From positions 27,488 through 91,487 of the forward strand of contig JAADJD010000013.1 of assembly GCA_013150955.1 (NCBI GenBank): DNA of 64,000 bases. Direction: 5' to 3'. Both the position numbers and the translations under genes were made by a program. This document shows, in pieces, positions 17,060-26,258 of the stretch. The notes under the pieces are model-generated. The model worked only from the letters and a program-made list of their open reading frames with translations. It had not been told where the DNA came from and searched no databases. This DNA comes from Calditrichota bacterium. Its GTDB lineage: Bacteria > Calditrichota > Calditrichia > RBG-13-44-9 > J042. How positions within the stretch are numbered: the first letter of the stretch is position 1; each line of letters begins with the position of its first letter.

Positions 17060-18972
17060 GAAATCGATCCAGGACGCTGTTTATCTACATTCTATCCATT
17101 TTCTGGCTACTGGGATGCCAGTCCATCCACTTCACCCAGAAGGATTCACCCCATCCGCCAGCCCAAACGTCCCTGAATAAAACACAGGAAGCCCCGGTTA
17201 CCGAAACCGATTTTACGCTATTGCTAATGGAACAACTCCTGGATTCTGCCACGATTTACATGGAAATGCCCGACAGTCTGCTGGCGGAGCAGTATTTTAA
17301 TCGGATCTATCAGCTGCTGGATTCGCTTGAGGAAGCGGAGGTGGAGAGCAGCGCCCTGGATTCCTTCAAAATCCGCCTGGAAAATCAGTACAACCGTTTT
17401 GCGCACCTGTTTTTACAAACGGCAGCGGATTCCCTTTCTCCCGGAGCCATTCTGGATGAACTGGGGCACATGCAGGCCGAACTGGACACGCAGGTAACCG
17501 ATAGCACGGTGGCCATCCCGGATGTGATCGACGAGACCCATTCCATGCGGATTCCCATGGTGCTAAATAAGCAGGTGCAGCAAGCAATCAAATACTTTAC
17601 CACCAATCCGCGAGGCCGCCGGGTCTTTCGGGTCTGGTTAAGACGATCGGGCAAGTACGAAAAACTCATCAAAGATATTTTACGGGAAGAAGGTGTCCCC
17701 GAAGAGCTTTTCTACCTGGCGATGATAGAAAGCGGGTTCAATCCCCATGCCCGTTCGTATGCCCGTGCGGTTGGCATCTGGCAATTTATTGCCTCCACCG
17801 GACGTGCCTACGGGCTGCGCCAGAGCTGGTGGTTTGATGAACGGCGGGATCCGGTGAAAGCCACCCGTGCGGCAGCCCGGCTGTTGAAAGACCTTTACCA
17901 GCGCTTTGGGGATTGGTACCTGGCCATGGCGGGATATAATTTCAGTCCTCGCAAAATTGAGCGTCGCCTGGCCCGCTATGGGGTGGACAGCTACTGGGAT
18001 CTTCCGCGCCTGCCCCGACAAACCCGGAACTACATTCCCACGTTCATCGCTGCTGCCATGATTGCCAAAGAACCGGAAAAATATGGTTTCTACGTGGAAA
18101 AAGCCCCTCCCGTGGAGTTCGATACGGTCACGGTGCGGGAATGTGTGGATTTGAACGTGGTGGCCGAATGCGTTGGCAGCACATTCGAAGAAATCAAGGA
18201 TTTAAATCCGGCGATTTTACGCTGGTGCACCCCTCCGGACGTGGACGAATGGACGCTTTATTTACCAAGGGGCACCCGCGAAAAATTTCTGACCAACTAC
18301 GCCAAAATCCCGGACGATCAGAAACTGACCTGGATCCACCATCGAATTCGCTACGGCGAAACGCTTTCGACCATTGCCCGGAAATACGGGGTGAGCATCC
18401 GGGAGATTAAGCGCTTCAACAAAATTCGGGGCAGTATGATCCGTGCCGGCAGCTACCTGGTGATTCCGGTACCCCAAAACCGGCAGGCCTATCGGAAATA
18501 TGCCCGTCGCAGCACCCGCACCTACAGCCGGCGCAAACCTGTGACCCACGTTCCCGGTCGGGTGAAAAAGGTTTACCTGGTTAAAAAAGGGGATACCCTG
18601 TGGGACATTGCCCGCAAGTTTAATGTCACCATTTCCCAGTTGCGCTACTGGAATGGTCTGGGATACAGTCGGATCATTCGGCCGGGACAGACACTGAACA
18701 TCTGGTTGCCCGAATCTTCCGGGCGTTCAGAAGAAATTGCCCGCGGGAACACTCGTTCCGCTTCACCTCCCCTGGCCACCGATAGTGGTAATCCGGCCTC
18801 GATCATTCACGTGGTACAGAAAGGCGAAACCCTGTGGGACATTGCCCAGCGTTACGGTGTACGCCTGCACGACATTAAACGCTGGAACAATATTCGTTCA
18901 AACCTGATTCGCCCCGGCGATCGACTACGAATCCTGACAAACGGGGAAACATTTCAGGGAGGCACCCGCTAA
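17056..18972 (+). CDS. Membrane-bound lytic transglycosylase D-like lipoprotein with three LysM repeats
   Basis: 638 residues. Lipoprotein signal peptide with lipobox LLGC (C21). A family-1 SLT domain lies at about 190-340: catalytic Glu E225 in MIESGFNPHARS, then GIWQFI and AGYNFS. Three LysM modules follow at about 430-475, 505-550 and 585-630, each starting GETL or GDTL and ending RPG or RAG. It cleaves peptidoglycan glycan strands in the periplasm and binds wall through LysM. ATGA overlap with hldC; SD AAGGGA. Confidence 0.9.
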   Translation: MRNRSRTLFIYILSIFWLLGCQSIHFTQKDSPHPPAQTSLNKTQEAPVTETDFTLLLMEQLLDSATIYMEMPDSLLAEQYFNRIYQLLDSLEEAEVESSALDSFKIRLENQYNRFAHLFLQTAADSLSPGAILDELGHMQAELDTQVTDSTVAIPDVIDETHSMRIPMVLNKQVQQAIKYFTTNPRGRRVFRVWLRRSGKYEKLIKDILREEGVPEELFYLAMIESGFNPHARSYARAVGIWQFIASTGRAYGLRQSWWFDERRDPVKATRAAARLLKDLYQRFGDWYLAMAGYNFSPRKIERRLARYGVDSYWDLPRLPRQTRNYIPTFIAAAMIAKEPEKYGFYVEKAPPVEFDTVTVRECVDLNVVAECVGSTFEEIKDLNPAILRWCTPPDVDEWTLYLPRGTREKFLTNYAKIPDDQKLTWIHHRIRYGETLSTIARKYGVSIREIKRFNKIRGSMIRAGSYLVIPVPQNRQAYRKYARRSTRTYSRRKPVTHVPGRVKKVYLVKKGDTLWDIARKFNVTISQLRYWNGLGYSRIIRPGQTLNIWLPESSGRSEEIARGNTRSASPPLATDSGNPASIIHVVQKGETLWDIAQRYGVRLHDIKRWNNIRSNLIRPGDRLRILTNGETFQGGTR

Positions 18973-19038
18973 CCACTTTTGCGAATTTCCCTTTCAATCG
19001 GGTTTGACCACCACTCCCGCTTCAGATAGTGCATCCCT

Positions 19039-19266
19039 TTATCCATTGACCTGGGATTGTTCCGCAGTCACGGATTCTTCTGTTTCTTCCGGGATAATCG
19101 CCCAGGCAATAATGTATGTGATTAAAATGGGAAAGATACCGGTGAAAAATAGGAGCAGAATCATGATCAATCGCAACAGGCTGGAATCGATTTCAAAATA
19201 TTCGGCCAGTCCCCCCACAACACCAGATATTTTGCGGTCTCTCCGGGAACGATACAATTTTTTCAT
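19039..19266 (-). CDS. PspC-domain membrane protein
   Basis: 75 residues from the ATG at 19266, chosen because GGAGGG lies 6 bp upstream; a longer frame starts at 19317 without a site. KKLYRSRRDRKISGVVGGLAEYFEID is the PspC domain signature, followed by one strong transmembrane helix (IMILLLFFTGIFPILITYIIAWAII). PspC proteins act in envelope stress or as toxic membrane regulators; there is no pspA or pspB nearby. Convergent with the transglycosylase gene. Confidence 0.85.
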   Translation of the reverse strand: MKKLYRSRRDRKISGVVGGLAEYFEIDSSLLRLIMILLLFFTGIFPILITYIIAWAIIPEETEESVTAEQSQVNG

Positions 19267-19349
19267 GGCGCCCTCCATTTTCGATGGTTGCGCTAAGTTA
19301 CGACCGGTAGAAGGCAAAGTTGCTGTGGAAAATAATTTTTTTTAATCCC

Positions 19350-19617
19350 ATACCACGAATGACACGAATTTACACAAACGAAAATAATAAACCCAAATAA
19401 TGCGTTAAACCGCGAATCAAGCGAATGAAATCAAAAAATAAACACAAAATCGCGAAAAAACCTAAAACCCATTTTCATCCAGATCTCATCCAATGGATTT
19501 TACTATTTTTATTTGTGTTAATTCGTGTAATTCGTGGTCTAAAGCATAATTTGGGATCAATTATTTGTTGATATTTTCGGATTCATTCGCGTGATTCGGG
19601 GTTGGAATGCAATATCG
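19350..19617. repeat. ATTCGTG-family intergenic repeat, near-complete copy
   Basis: This fills the 354-bp gap between pspC and the FapA gene. The core copy spans about 19390-19555: left end CCCAAATAATGCGTTAAACC, middle TTTTCATCCAGATCTCATCC, right end ending GCATAATTTGGG. The two ends are imperfect inverted repeats of about 38 bp. A second right end lies at about 19582-19617 (ATTCGCGTGATTCGGGG ... AATGCAATATCGGGG). An outer left part, CCACGAATGACACGAATTT, starts at about 19361. No coding potential is seen. Confidence 0.75.
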
Positions 19618-19620
19618 GGG

Positions 19621-21033
19621 TCAAACGGTCGAATAGACTTCGGTCTCGATGGTATTCCCGATCACATAAAAGCGGCGCCGGCGAAGCTTGCGTTTAACCT
19701 CATAGGTCTTCTTTTCAATCTGAATGGTCACCTTCTCAAAAATATCGCCAGTGACAATCACTTCCGCCCGTTTGATGTCCTCCAACGCCTTCTCCAGATG
19801 CTTCTTTTCGGCTTCCATTTTCTGGATTCTCTCAGGGATGAGATCATTCTGGCGCTGTAAAAATTGCAGGTGTTTCTCCTCCTGCTCATTCAAATCGCCA
19901 TCAATCTGCCGCAAAACCAGATCGTAAATCTCCTGCTTCAGCTCGATGATCCGATCGTAATAGGCGTCAATTTCTTCCTGTACTTTGGCCAGTTTGCGTT
20001 TTAATATTTCATCCTGCCCCACGATTAAAAAGGTGGGAACTCCTTCGGTGCTTCCAACCACATCTACCTGGATTTTATACTGGGCTTCGCAGCGGCCGGA
20101 AATGATGCGTCCTCGTGGGCTCAGAATCATATTGCCTGCGGTAATATTGCTGCCGATTAATTCATATTCAAAATACAGATTTTCCCCGGCCTGAATGTTT
20201 TGATACCGGGCAAACGCCAGCAGCACGTTCCGGTCGGCCATAATCAATCCTTTACCATGTCCAATAAATCCTTTGTGAACAATCACATCCCGGCGGCCGT
20301 GAATGCGAGCGTCTTCCACCACGCCATACACTTCCACGTCTTCTCCCGCTTCGATGCGGGTGTTGGCCTTGACGTCGCCCAGGACGATGACGGAACCGGA
20401 TTCCCGCACGTTTCCCACGGTGGGATCCATCTGATCCAGCACCCGAACCGGCTTCACCCATACCTTATTCGGCTCTTCAAAAAAGGCAAAGCCATCGGTA
20501 GCCGCAACAAATACATTGGGATTGCCTGGATCGCGGGTAACCCCCTCCCCGGTCTGCAGGGTAAGCTGGGGGACCTCTTTAACCGGGATCAGCTCCCCCA
20601 GAACGGTTCGCCCCTCGCGGGATGGCTGTCCCGGAATAAAACGGATCAACGCCGTTCCTTTGCGCACCAGATTGGGATGCCGAAAGGTGCCAAATCGGAT
20701 TTCCAGCTTCTCGTCAAATACGATGGGTTTTCGGGGGGTAAAATCGACCAGTTTTTGAATCTGTGCGGGACGACCGACCTGCGGGGGGCGGCCACGGGCA
20801 ACCAGAATGCGTTTATCCGCCTGCTTTTCCAGCAACAATTTTTTAATATTTTCCTTGTCCAGCCCGAAACGGATCCCGGCCTGCTGAAGCTTTTGCTTCA
20901 ATAGCCCCGCCAGTTGTTGCGTGGGAAGGGAGAAATTCGAAATCGTGGCATAAACTTCCATATGATCGCGAGAAATTTCCAGCCGGACAAATTCATCGGT
21001 GTTCGATGTGGAGGTGGGAGAGGGATCAATCAT
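19621..21033 (-). CDS. FapA (DUF342) family protein
   Basis: About 470 residues. DUF342/FapA pattern: an N-terminal region with TPRKPIVFDEKLEIRFG and GEGVTRDPGNP, a central right-handed beta-helix (VIVLGDVKANTRIEAGEDVEVYGVVEDARI, GRDVIVHKGFIGHGKG, AGNMILSPRGRIISG), then a coiled coil (about 355-445). FapA proteins occur with polar flagellar and cell-surface systems; in Vibrio a FapA takes part in flagellation control. The start ATG at 21033 overlaps the upstream receiver-kinase gene by 8 bp. It is last in the accessory block and followed by a repeat. Confidence 0.8.
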   Translation of the reverse strand: MIDPSPTSTSNTDEFVRLEISRDHMEVYATISNFSLPTQQLAGLLKQKLQQAGIRFGLDKENIKKLLLEKQADKRILVARGRPPQVGRPAQIQKLVDFTPRKPIVFDEKLEIRFGTFRHPNLVRKGTALIRFIPGQPSREGRTVLGELIPVKEVPQLTLQTGEGVTRDPGNPNVFVAATDGFAFFEEPNKVWVKPVRVLDQMDPTVGNVRESGSVIVLGDVKANTRIEAGEDVEVYGVVEDARIHGRRDVIVHKGFIGHGKGLIMADRNVLLAFARYQNIQAGENLYFEYELIGSNITAGNMILSPRGRIISGRCEAQYKIQVDVVGSTEGVPTFLIVGQDEILKRKLAKVQEEIDAYYDRIIELKQEIYDLVLRQIDGDLNEQEEKHLQFLQRQNDLIPERIQKMEAEKKHLEKALEDIKRAEVIVTGDIFEKVTIQIEKKTYEVKRKLRRRRFYVIGNTIETEVYSTV

Positions 21034-22216
21034 GGCGCACCGCACGATCTTTACTGCGAACCCGTTTAAACGTGGGAATCTTCAAAATAAAACAATTTCC
21101 ATCCTGAAATTCCGGATCCAGCCGGATATCGCCGCCATGGGCATTCATGGCCAGCTTGCAGAAAATCAGTCCCAGTCCACGGGCCGGTTTGATTCCCGCC
21201 TTCTTCAACTCGGTTTGCCCGAATTTCTGAAATACCTTTTCCTGAAACGGGGGAGGTATGGCGTTCCCATCGTGGCATACCCGCATTTCCAGAAATCCAT
21301 CGGAAGTCTTTCCGGTGGTGACCAGAATGGTCATATATTCCGGGGTATTCTGGAAAACAAAATTGAACAGATTATCCAGGATTCGTTCAAACACGTCCTT
21401 ATCCACATAAGCCGGGGATAAACCGGATGCCAGTTTTAACTGCACGGTTTTATTTTCGTGCTCAGGAATATCCTGGAAATATTCCACCGTGTTCTTAATT
21501 AACGGATGGATATCCACCGGTACCGGCTCCAGATCCATGGTTTTCTGTTCTAATCGACTGATGTCCAATAAGTTCAACACCATGCGTAACAGGCTGCGAC
21601 TGCTGCGTTCAATGCGGCGCGTATACTTTTCGTCCGGTTCGCTGCCGCCGGCCTGCTTTTGCATGTGCATCATCTGTAAATTCCCCTGAATAACAAACAG
21701 GGGATTTTTCATGTCATGCACAATTAAGTTGGTCAGTTCTTTTTTCAAGAGATCCTCTCGTTCCAGAATCTGTTTCTGGCGCTCCAGTTCCTTGTTGCGC
21801 CGGATCAGTTCATCGTAATACAGTTTAAGGCGGAGCAGTGACTTCACCCGTGCCAGCAGTTCCACACTGTCGAAGGGTTTGGAGATAAAATCATCCGCCC
21901 CCGCCTCCAGCGCGCGGATCTTGTCTTTCAGCTCCTTCAGCGCCGTGATCATCACAATGGGGATGTAAAAGGTGCGGCTATTTTTCTTCAATCGCTCGCA
22001 TACCTGAAAACCATCCAGCCTGGGCAGCATGATGTCCAGCAGGATAATATCCGGCGGATCCCGCTCCACCATCTCGATGGCCTGAATACCATCCATCGCT
22101 GTGATCACTTCGTATCCCGCCGGTTTCAGAAAATAAACCAACAGGTCAATGCTTTCCTGGCTGTCTTCGACGATTAAAACTTTTAGTTTCCGATCCGTTG
22201 GGAAAATCGTATCCAT
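21026..22216 (-). CDS. Response-regulator/histidine-kinase hybrid with damaged ATP-binding boxes
   Basis: 396 residues. The receiver domain (11-128) has the acidic pair E17-D18, D61 in ILLDIMLP and K113. A coiled linker leads to HisKA with H167 in LIVHDMKNPL, then a HATPase-like domain (265-390). The N box reads DNLFNFVF, with Phe (F286) where the Mg-binding Asn is expected. The G1 box is HDGNAIP, with Ala for the second Gly. The G2 box RGLGLIFCKLA is normal. It may be a weak or pseudo-kinase, phosphorylated on D61 by a partner. Same-strand neighbours are tightly packed. Confidence 0.85.
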   Translation of the reverse strand: MDTIFPTDRKLKVLIVEDSQESIDLLVYFLKPAGYEVITAMDGIQAIEMVERDPPDIILLDIMLPRLDGFQVCERLKKNSRTFYIPIVMITALKELKDKIRALEAGADDFISKPFDSVELLARVKSLLRLKLYYDELIRRNKELERQKQILEREDLLKKELTNLIVHDMKNPLFVIQGNLQMMHMQKQAGGSEPDEKYTRRIERSSRSLLRMVLNLLDISRLEQKTMDLEPVPVDIHPLIKNTVEYFQDIPEHENKTVQLKLASGLSPAYVDKDVFERILDNLFNFVFQNTPEYMTILVTTGKTSDGFLEMRVCHDGNAIPPPFQEKVFQKFGQTELKKAGIKPARGLGLIFCKLAMNAHGGDIRLDPEFQDGNCFILKIPTFKRVRSKDRAVRHD

Positions 22217-23359
22217 TTAAGCAACCTTATCCACCATTGACACCGAATGCTCTAACATTTGCCGGAATCCCTGGCCGGGCTGAATTCCCTTTGTGTATGA
22301 TAAATTAACCTTTCGGAAGCCCAATTGCATTAGTTTTTCTTTCAAACTTATCTTGTGAGAATCGACCACCTGTGGGAATTCTTTATGATCATTGTAAAAT
22401 ACCACCCGGATCTCTCCATCGGTGCAATCGCCCCGCACCTGAATGACCCGCCAGATGGGATGCTCCACCTCGAAATGAAACCGGGTACGGAAAGCCTTTG
22501 CCAGCGGCTCCTTTCTGACAAATAAAAATCGGGAATGGCCCTCAAAATCGGTCGGGAAGATGGCCCATTTCCCGTTTTGGTAGCGTCGGAGCTGTTCTTC
22601 CAGAAAGCGAAAGCAATCCTGCCAAAACCCTGCCGTTTCCATCTTCTCTCCATCAGCGATTGCTGTATTCAAAAACTGCTGGATCGCCCATCGAAGGTAA
22701 CGGTCAAAGGGGGTGGGATCTTGCCATGCCTCCGATGTCACAAGCGACTCAATCCGTGCCTCATGTTCGGGGGAGGCTGGCACCGACTCTGCCGATTTTT
22801 TCGGCTGCCGACGCGACTTCTCCCGCGAATCCTCCAGTCCCCAGTACCATTTTAATAAAAAGAACGGATCTGCCAGAGCCAGGTGAGCAAAAATACCTGA
22901 TTGCACAAAGTAGGGCAACAGGAATATATCACCCGGAAGTGGATTTTCCCAGCGATATTTCCGGTAAATGGATTTCAACAGTTTCAACTCGTCCAGACGC
23001 ATCACCAGCCCAAACTGGATGGACAATCGGAAAAAATCCAGCGTCAACGCATCTGCTGAAAATCCGAACTGCCGCGCCAGTTGTTTGATCTGCCCCCGTG
23101 CCTGCAACCGCTGAATGGTCGATATCAGACGCAGGTGGATGCGTGTCCCCACCTCCTTCAATTCCATCACCAGTAACTGGCCGTTGGATAAATCCAGCCG
23201 GCTATTCACCGATATTACCTGCTGACCAATCCGTACCCGATACTGAAACGGCCCTTTGCGTTCCACCACGCGTCCCACCAGCACATCACCTTTTTTTACA
23301 GGAAAATGGGAAGGGCTAAACGGGGCAGGCTGATTTGTTTGTACCTCTAAAAGACTCAT
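22217..23359 (-). CDS. FliK-like protein (second hook-length-control-type protein), tentative
   Basis: 380 residues. Residues 20-85 follow the pattern of FliK-type N-terminal beta domains (VKKGDVLVGRVVERKGPFQYRV, LDLSNGQLLVMELKEVG). The C-terminus (about 290-370) looks like the Flg_hook fold (PIWRVIQVRGDCTDGEIRVVF, LKEKLMQLGFRKVNLSY). No signal peptide. The true fliK is at 43897-46059, so this would be a paralogue of unknown role in the block downstream of fliA. The match is by pattern only; it could be an unrelated flagellar accessory protein. Confidence 0.5.
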   Translation of the reverse strand: MSLLEVQTNQPAPFSPSHFPVKKGDVLVGRVVERKGPFQYRVRIGQQVISVNSRLDLSNGQLLVMELKEVGTRIHLRLISTIQRLQARGQIKQLARQFGFSADALTLDFFRLSIQFGLVMRLDELKLLKSIYRKYRWENPLPGDIFLLPYFVQSGIFAHLALADPFFLLKWYWGLEDSREKSRRQPKKSAESVPASPEHEARIESLVTSEAWQDPTPFDRYLRWAIQQFLNTAIADGEKMETAGFWQDCFRFLEEQLRRYQNGKWAIFPTDFEGHSRFLFVRKEPLAKAFRTRFHFEVEHPIWRVIQVRGDCTDGEIRVVFYNDHKEFPQVVDSHKISLKEKLMQLGFRKVNLSYTKGIQPGQGFRQMLEHSVSMVDKVA

Positions 23360-23364
23360 TTACC

Positions 23365-24840
23365 TCATGCTTGTTTCGCCGACAATTCCAGGAACAATTC
23401 CACTTCGTGCTGACCCAGCTGTAACTCCCGTGCTATTTCCGGTATGCTGTAATTTCGGGCCAACAGATCCAGAATCTGCTGCTTGTAGTTTTGATTGCGA
23501 TGCACCATATGATGATGGGCACTCAGATTGAGCGCCAGCTCAATTTCTCCGACCCCCAGATTCAATTCCTTTGCCAGCTGTTTCTGGCGTTCGGGACTCC
23601 AGCTTCCCGCCCCCTCGTCCCATGCCGCCTGTTCCTGTGGGGGATTCGGGTGCGATTGTTTTTCTGCCAGATCGAATGGTTCTTCACCGGGTGCCTGCAG
23701 ATTCGCGTCCCGCTCCTGCGATTCCGACTGCTCCTTTTTATCCTGAAGCTGACTTACCATTTGCAAAATTTGCTTTTTGCGGGCGGCGACATTCACGGTT
23801 TGATTCGCCGGTTTGGGAGCCACCTGTCGCCGGGTTTGCGCCGCCTGCACAAGAAACTTTTCCCGCTGTCGCTTCAATCCGTGCAACACCGCAATCGAAA
23901 ATCCGAACAGCGCAAACACGGATCCAAGGATAAGATACACCAGCAGACGCTGCCGGGCGCGTTTTTGGGGAGGAGAAGCACCCTGCGCCAGTTGAGCGCT
24001 ATCGGCAACGGCAGGGGTTTCTGCGGCCCGAAGCGAATCGCTGGTGGCTTCCACCAGTTTGATTCGCATGGGAGGTTCGCTTTTGGTCTTCTTTTTCGCC
24101 TGTTCGGCTTCCTCCCGCTGTGCCTTGACTTCCTGATATTTCTTCTCGTAAGATTGTGCCAGCTGGATTTTACCGGATTCCCGGTACAAACGGGCCATGT
24201 ACAGGTAAATCCGGGTAGAATCGCAACCTTTCCGCAGCGCGTGATTGAAATTTATTTCCGCCAGGCGGTACTGCTTCCAGGCCAGGCGAATTTGACCCGC
24301 TTTATAATAGGCATGGGCATGTCCCCGGTTCTGAAAGACCACTCGCCGATAATACTGCAACGCCGTTTTTAAATCCCCCTTCCGCTGGTAGTACACCCCC
24401 CGCCAGTAGAGATTGTCCAGCGGCTGCCGGTACTGGCGATCCTGAATCTCCAGCCGAATCCGGGTACTACCCGTTCTGACCTGAAATTCCAGTTTGTCCA
24501 GCAAATCGACGATTACCAACCCATGGGCGTTATCGATGGGGATATAACGGATCCCCACAATCCCCGATGTTTGCGGTGGCTGCGGAGGTGTTCCGGCAAC
24601 CAGACCACTGAATGTTATACCGGCAGCTTCATCCAGAGATAGCTTTAAAATGATTTTATTTGCTGGCGAAAAATTCAGCAGTTTTACCTGGGTGGGATGG
24701 GGAAACTGGAGCTGTATTCGGGTAAGGTCAGCGGTCTGTTCGTACCGAATATCCATTGCACTGGCCCACTGCACCCCAAACAGCCAGCCAATCAGCCAGA
24801 CCATTTTCACCCAATCAGGCAATCGTTGCAAGCGATACAT
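23365..24840 (-). CDS. AMIN-like/TPR membrane protein with cytoplasmic HTH-like tail
   Basis: 491 residues from the ATG at 24840, chosen for GGGAG six bases upstream. Signal peptide or anchor (MVWLIGWLFGVQWASAMD). Residues 30-140 resemble an AMIN-type beta domain (RIQLQFPHPTQVKLLNFSPANKIILKL). Residues 145-240 contain TPR hairpins (GVYYQRKGDLKTALQYYRRVV). After a charged linker, one transmembrane helix (LLVYLILGSVFALFGFSIAVL) is followed by a Gln/Lys-rich region and two HTH-like helical repeats (QLAKELNLGVGEIELALNLS; YSIPEIARELQLGQHEVELFLELS). Topology suggests a wall-binding periplasmic part linked to a cytoplasmic binding part. It overlaps the upstream kinase gene by 26 bp. Confidence 0.65.
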   Translation of the reverse strand: MYRLQRLPDWVKMVWLIGWLFGVQWASAMDIRYEQTADLTRIQLQFPHPTQVKLLNFSPANKIILKLSLDEAAGITFSGLVAGTPPQPPQTSGIVGIRYIPIDNAHGLVIVDLLDKLEFQVRTGSTRIRLEIQDRQYRQPLDNLYWRGVYYQRKGDLKTALQYYRRVVFQNRGHAHAYYKAGQIRLAWKQYRLAEINFNHALRKGCDSTRIYLYMARLYRESGKIQLAQSYEKKYQEVKAQREEAEQAKKKTKSEPPMRIKLVEATSDSLRAAETPAVADSAQLAQGASPPQKRARQRLLVYLILGSVFALFGFSIAVLHGLKRQREKFLVQAAQTRRQVAPKPANQTVNVAARKKQILQMVSQLQDKKEQSESQERDANLQAPGEEPFDLAEKQSHPNPPQEQAAWDEGAGSWSPERQKQLAKELNLGVGEIELALNLSAHHHMVHRNQNYKQQILDLLARNYSIPEIARELQLGQHEVELFLELSAKQA

Positions 24841-26233
24841 CGTCACTCCCTGACTGAAATTGAACATTCTTTTTTATTCGAATAATGATCGTATTCCCCT
24901 CTTCCGGGGACGACTGTATGTCCACTTCTCCGCCAATGTCGCGGATCATCTGGACACTCACCATCAGGCTTAAATTGTGCTGCGACCCCGATACGCTGAA
25001 GGGTACCAGGGCGTTGGCCACATCGTTGGGATCCAGAGGTTCCCCGTTATCGTGAATGCGGATTTCAATAAATTCGTCATCGACCATGGCCGTTTCGATG
25101 CGCAATTTGCCCCCCTGGGCCAACTGCTTTTTGGCCGTCAAGAAGAAGTTCAGCAAGATCTGCTGCAAATACACCGAATTGGCCGTAATCACCGGCAGTT
25201 TGTCGGCCAGTTTCAGATCGATCTCGATGCCCCGTTTCTCAATTTGTCCGCGTACTAATTTTAACGTATTGACAATTAGCGGATTGATTTCCACCAGATC
25301 AGACGCCTGTTGCTTGTTTTCCTTGGCCAGCATCAACAGCCCGCGGACGATGGTGGCAATGCGCAACGCCTGCATCTCCACAATCTTCAGCGTGTCCTGA
25401 CTGTTGTTGCCCATCATGGCCACCTGGATCTTACCCAGAATAATCTGCAATGGATTGTTAATCTCGTGCGCGATTCCACCGGCCAGCTCGCCAACCGTGG
25501 CCAACTTGACCGCCTGCATCAATTGCGCCTGGGACTTTTTCAATTCCGTATGGGTCTTTTCCAGATCTTTAAACAATCGCGTGTATTGAATGGCTATGGC
25601 CGTTTGCATACCCAGAAGGTTGATCAATTCCAGATCGCGCAGGGAAAATTGGCTCTGATCTTTTTGTGTGTGCAAAAACAACATTCCAATGCGATTGTCG
25701 TTCACGATCAGCGGGGTGATTACCAGATTCCCGTCGTTTAGTTCCAGTTCCTTGCAAATCATGAACTCATGCAATGGTACCACAATCGATTGTTGATGCT
25801 CCCACATCCATTCCAGGATACCCTCTTCCATCATGGCCTGCGACAATCGCAAGAAATCGTTCTGGTGATTCTCCAGCACCACAATCCACTGATCCCCCTC
25901 TTTTAAAATCACGTTCCCCGATTCGTAGCGAATGATTCGGGTACAGAGTTTCAGCAGCGAGGCCACAATCTTATCGTACTCCAGGTGCTGGGTGATAATT
26001 TCCGAGGCCTTCTGAATGGTCAGGAATTCATCCAGCGAGTAGGACAGATCCCCGTGGAGTTTTTTATGATATTCCAGTTCCTGCTTGAGGGTGTGGATGT
26101 CCTCTTTTAAACGGTTGACCAGGGAGATATAATTTTCGACGATCGAATCGATTTCTCCACTGGTAAATGCCCGTCCTTTAAGATCCTGGACTAAAAAATC
26201 CACATCCTGGTGGTTACGGAAATTGGAAAACAT
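24815..26233 (-). CDS. GAF-domain histidine kinase with damaged ATP-binding boxes
   Basis: 472 residues, no membrane segment. N-terminal coiled coil (20-70), GAF domain (about 75-220), HisKA with H256 in GIAHEINNPL, and a HATPase-like domain. The H box is perfect, but the N box reads LLNFFLTAKK with Thr (T366) for the essential Asn. G1 is DNGEPL instead of DxGxGI, and G2 (SQHNLSLMV) lacks glycines. This suggests it does not bind ATP normally. It is a soluble sensor in the accessory block after fliA, between the HDOD gene and the AMIN/TPR gene. Confidence 0.85.
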   Translation of the reverse strand: MFSNFRNHQDVDFLVQDLKGRAFTSGEIDSIVENYISLVNRLKEDIHTLKQELEYHKKLHGDLSYSLDEFLTIQKASEIITQHLEYDKIVASLLKLCTRIIRYESGNVILKEGDQWIVVLENHQNDFLRLSQAMMEEGILEWMWEHQQSIVVPLHEFMICKELELNDGNLVITPLIVNDNRIGMLFLHTQKDQSQFSLRDLELINLLGMQTAIAIQYTRLFKDLEKTHTELKKSQAQLMQAVKLATVGELAGGIAHEINNPLQIILGKIQVAMMGNNSQDTLKIVEMQALRIATIVRGLLMLAKENKQQASDLVEINPLIVNTLKLVRGQIEKRGIEIDLKLADKLPVITANSVYLQQILLNFFLTAKKQLAQGGKLRIETAMVDDEFIEIRIHDNGEPLDPNDVANALVPFSVSGSQHNLSLMVSVQMIRDIGGEVDIQSSPEEGNTIIIRIKKNVQFQSGSDDVSLATIA

Positions 26234-26258
26234 CCTTATTCTCCTTCCTGGTTAATGG

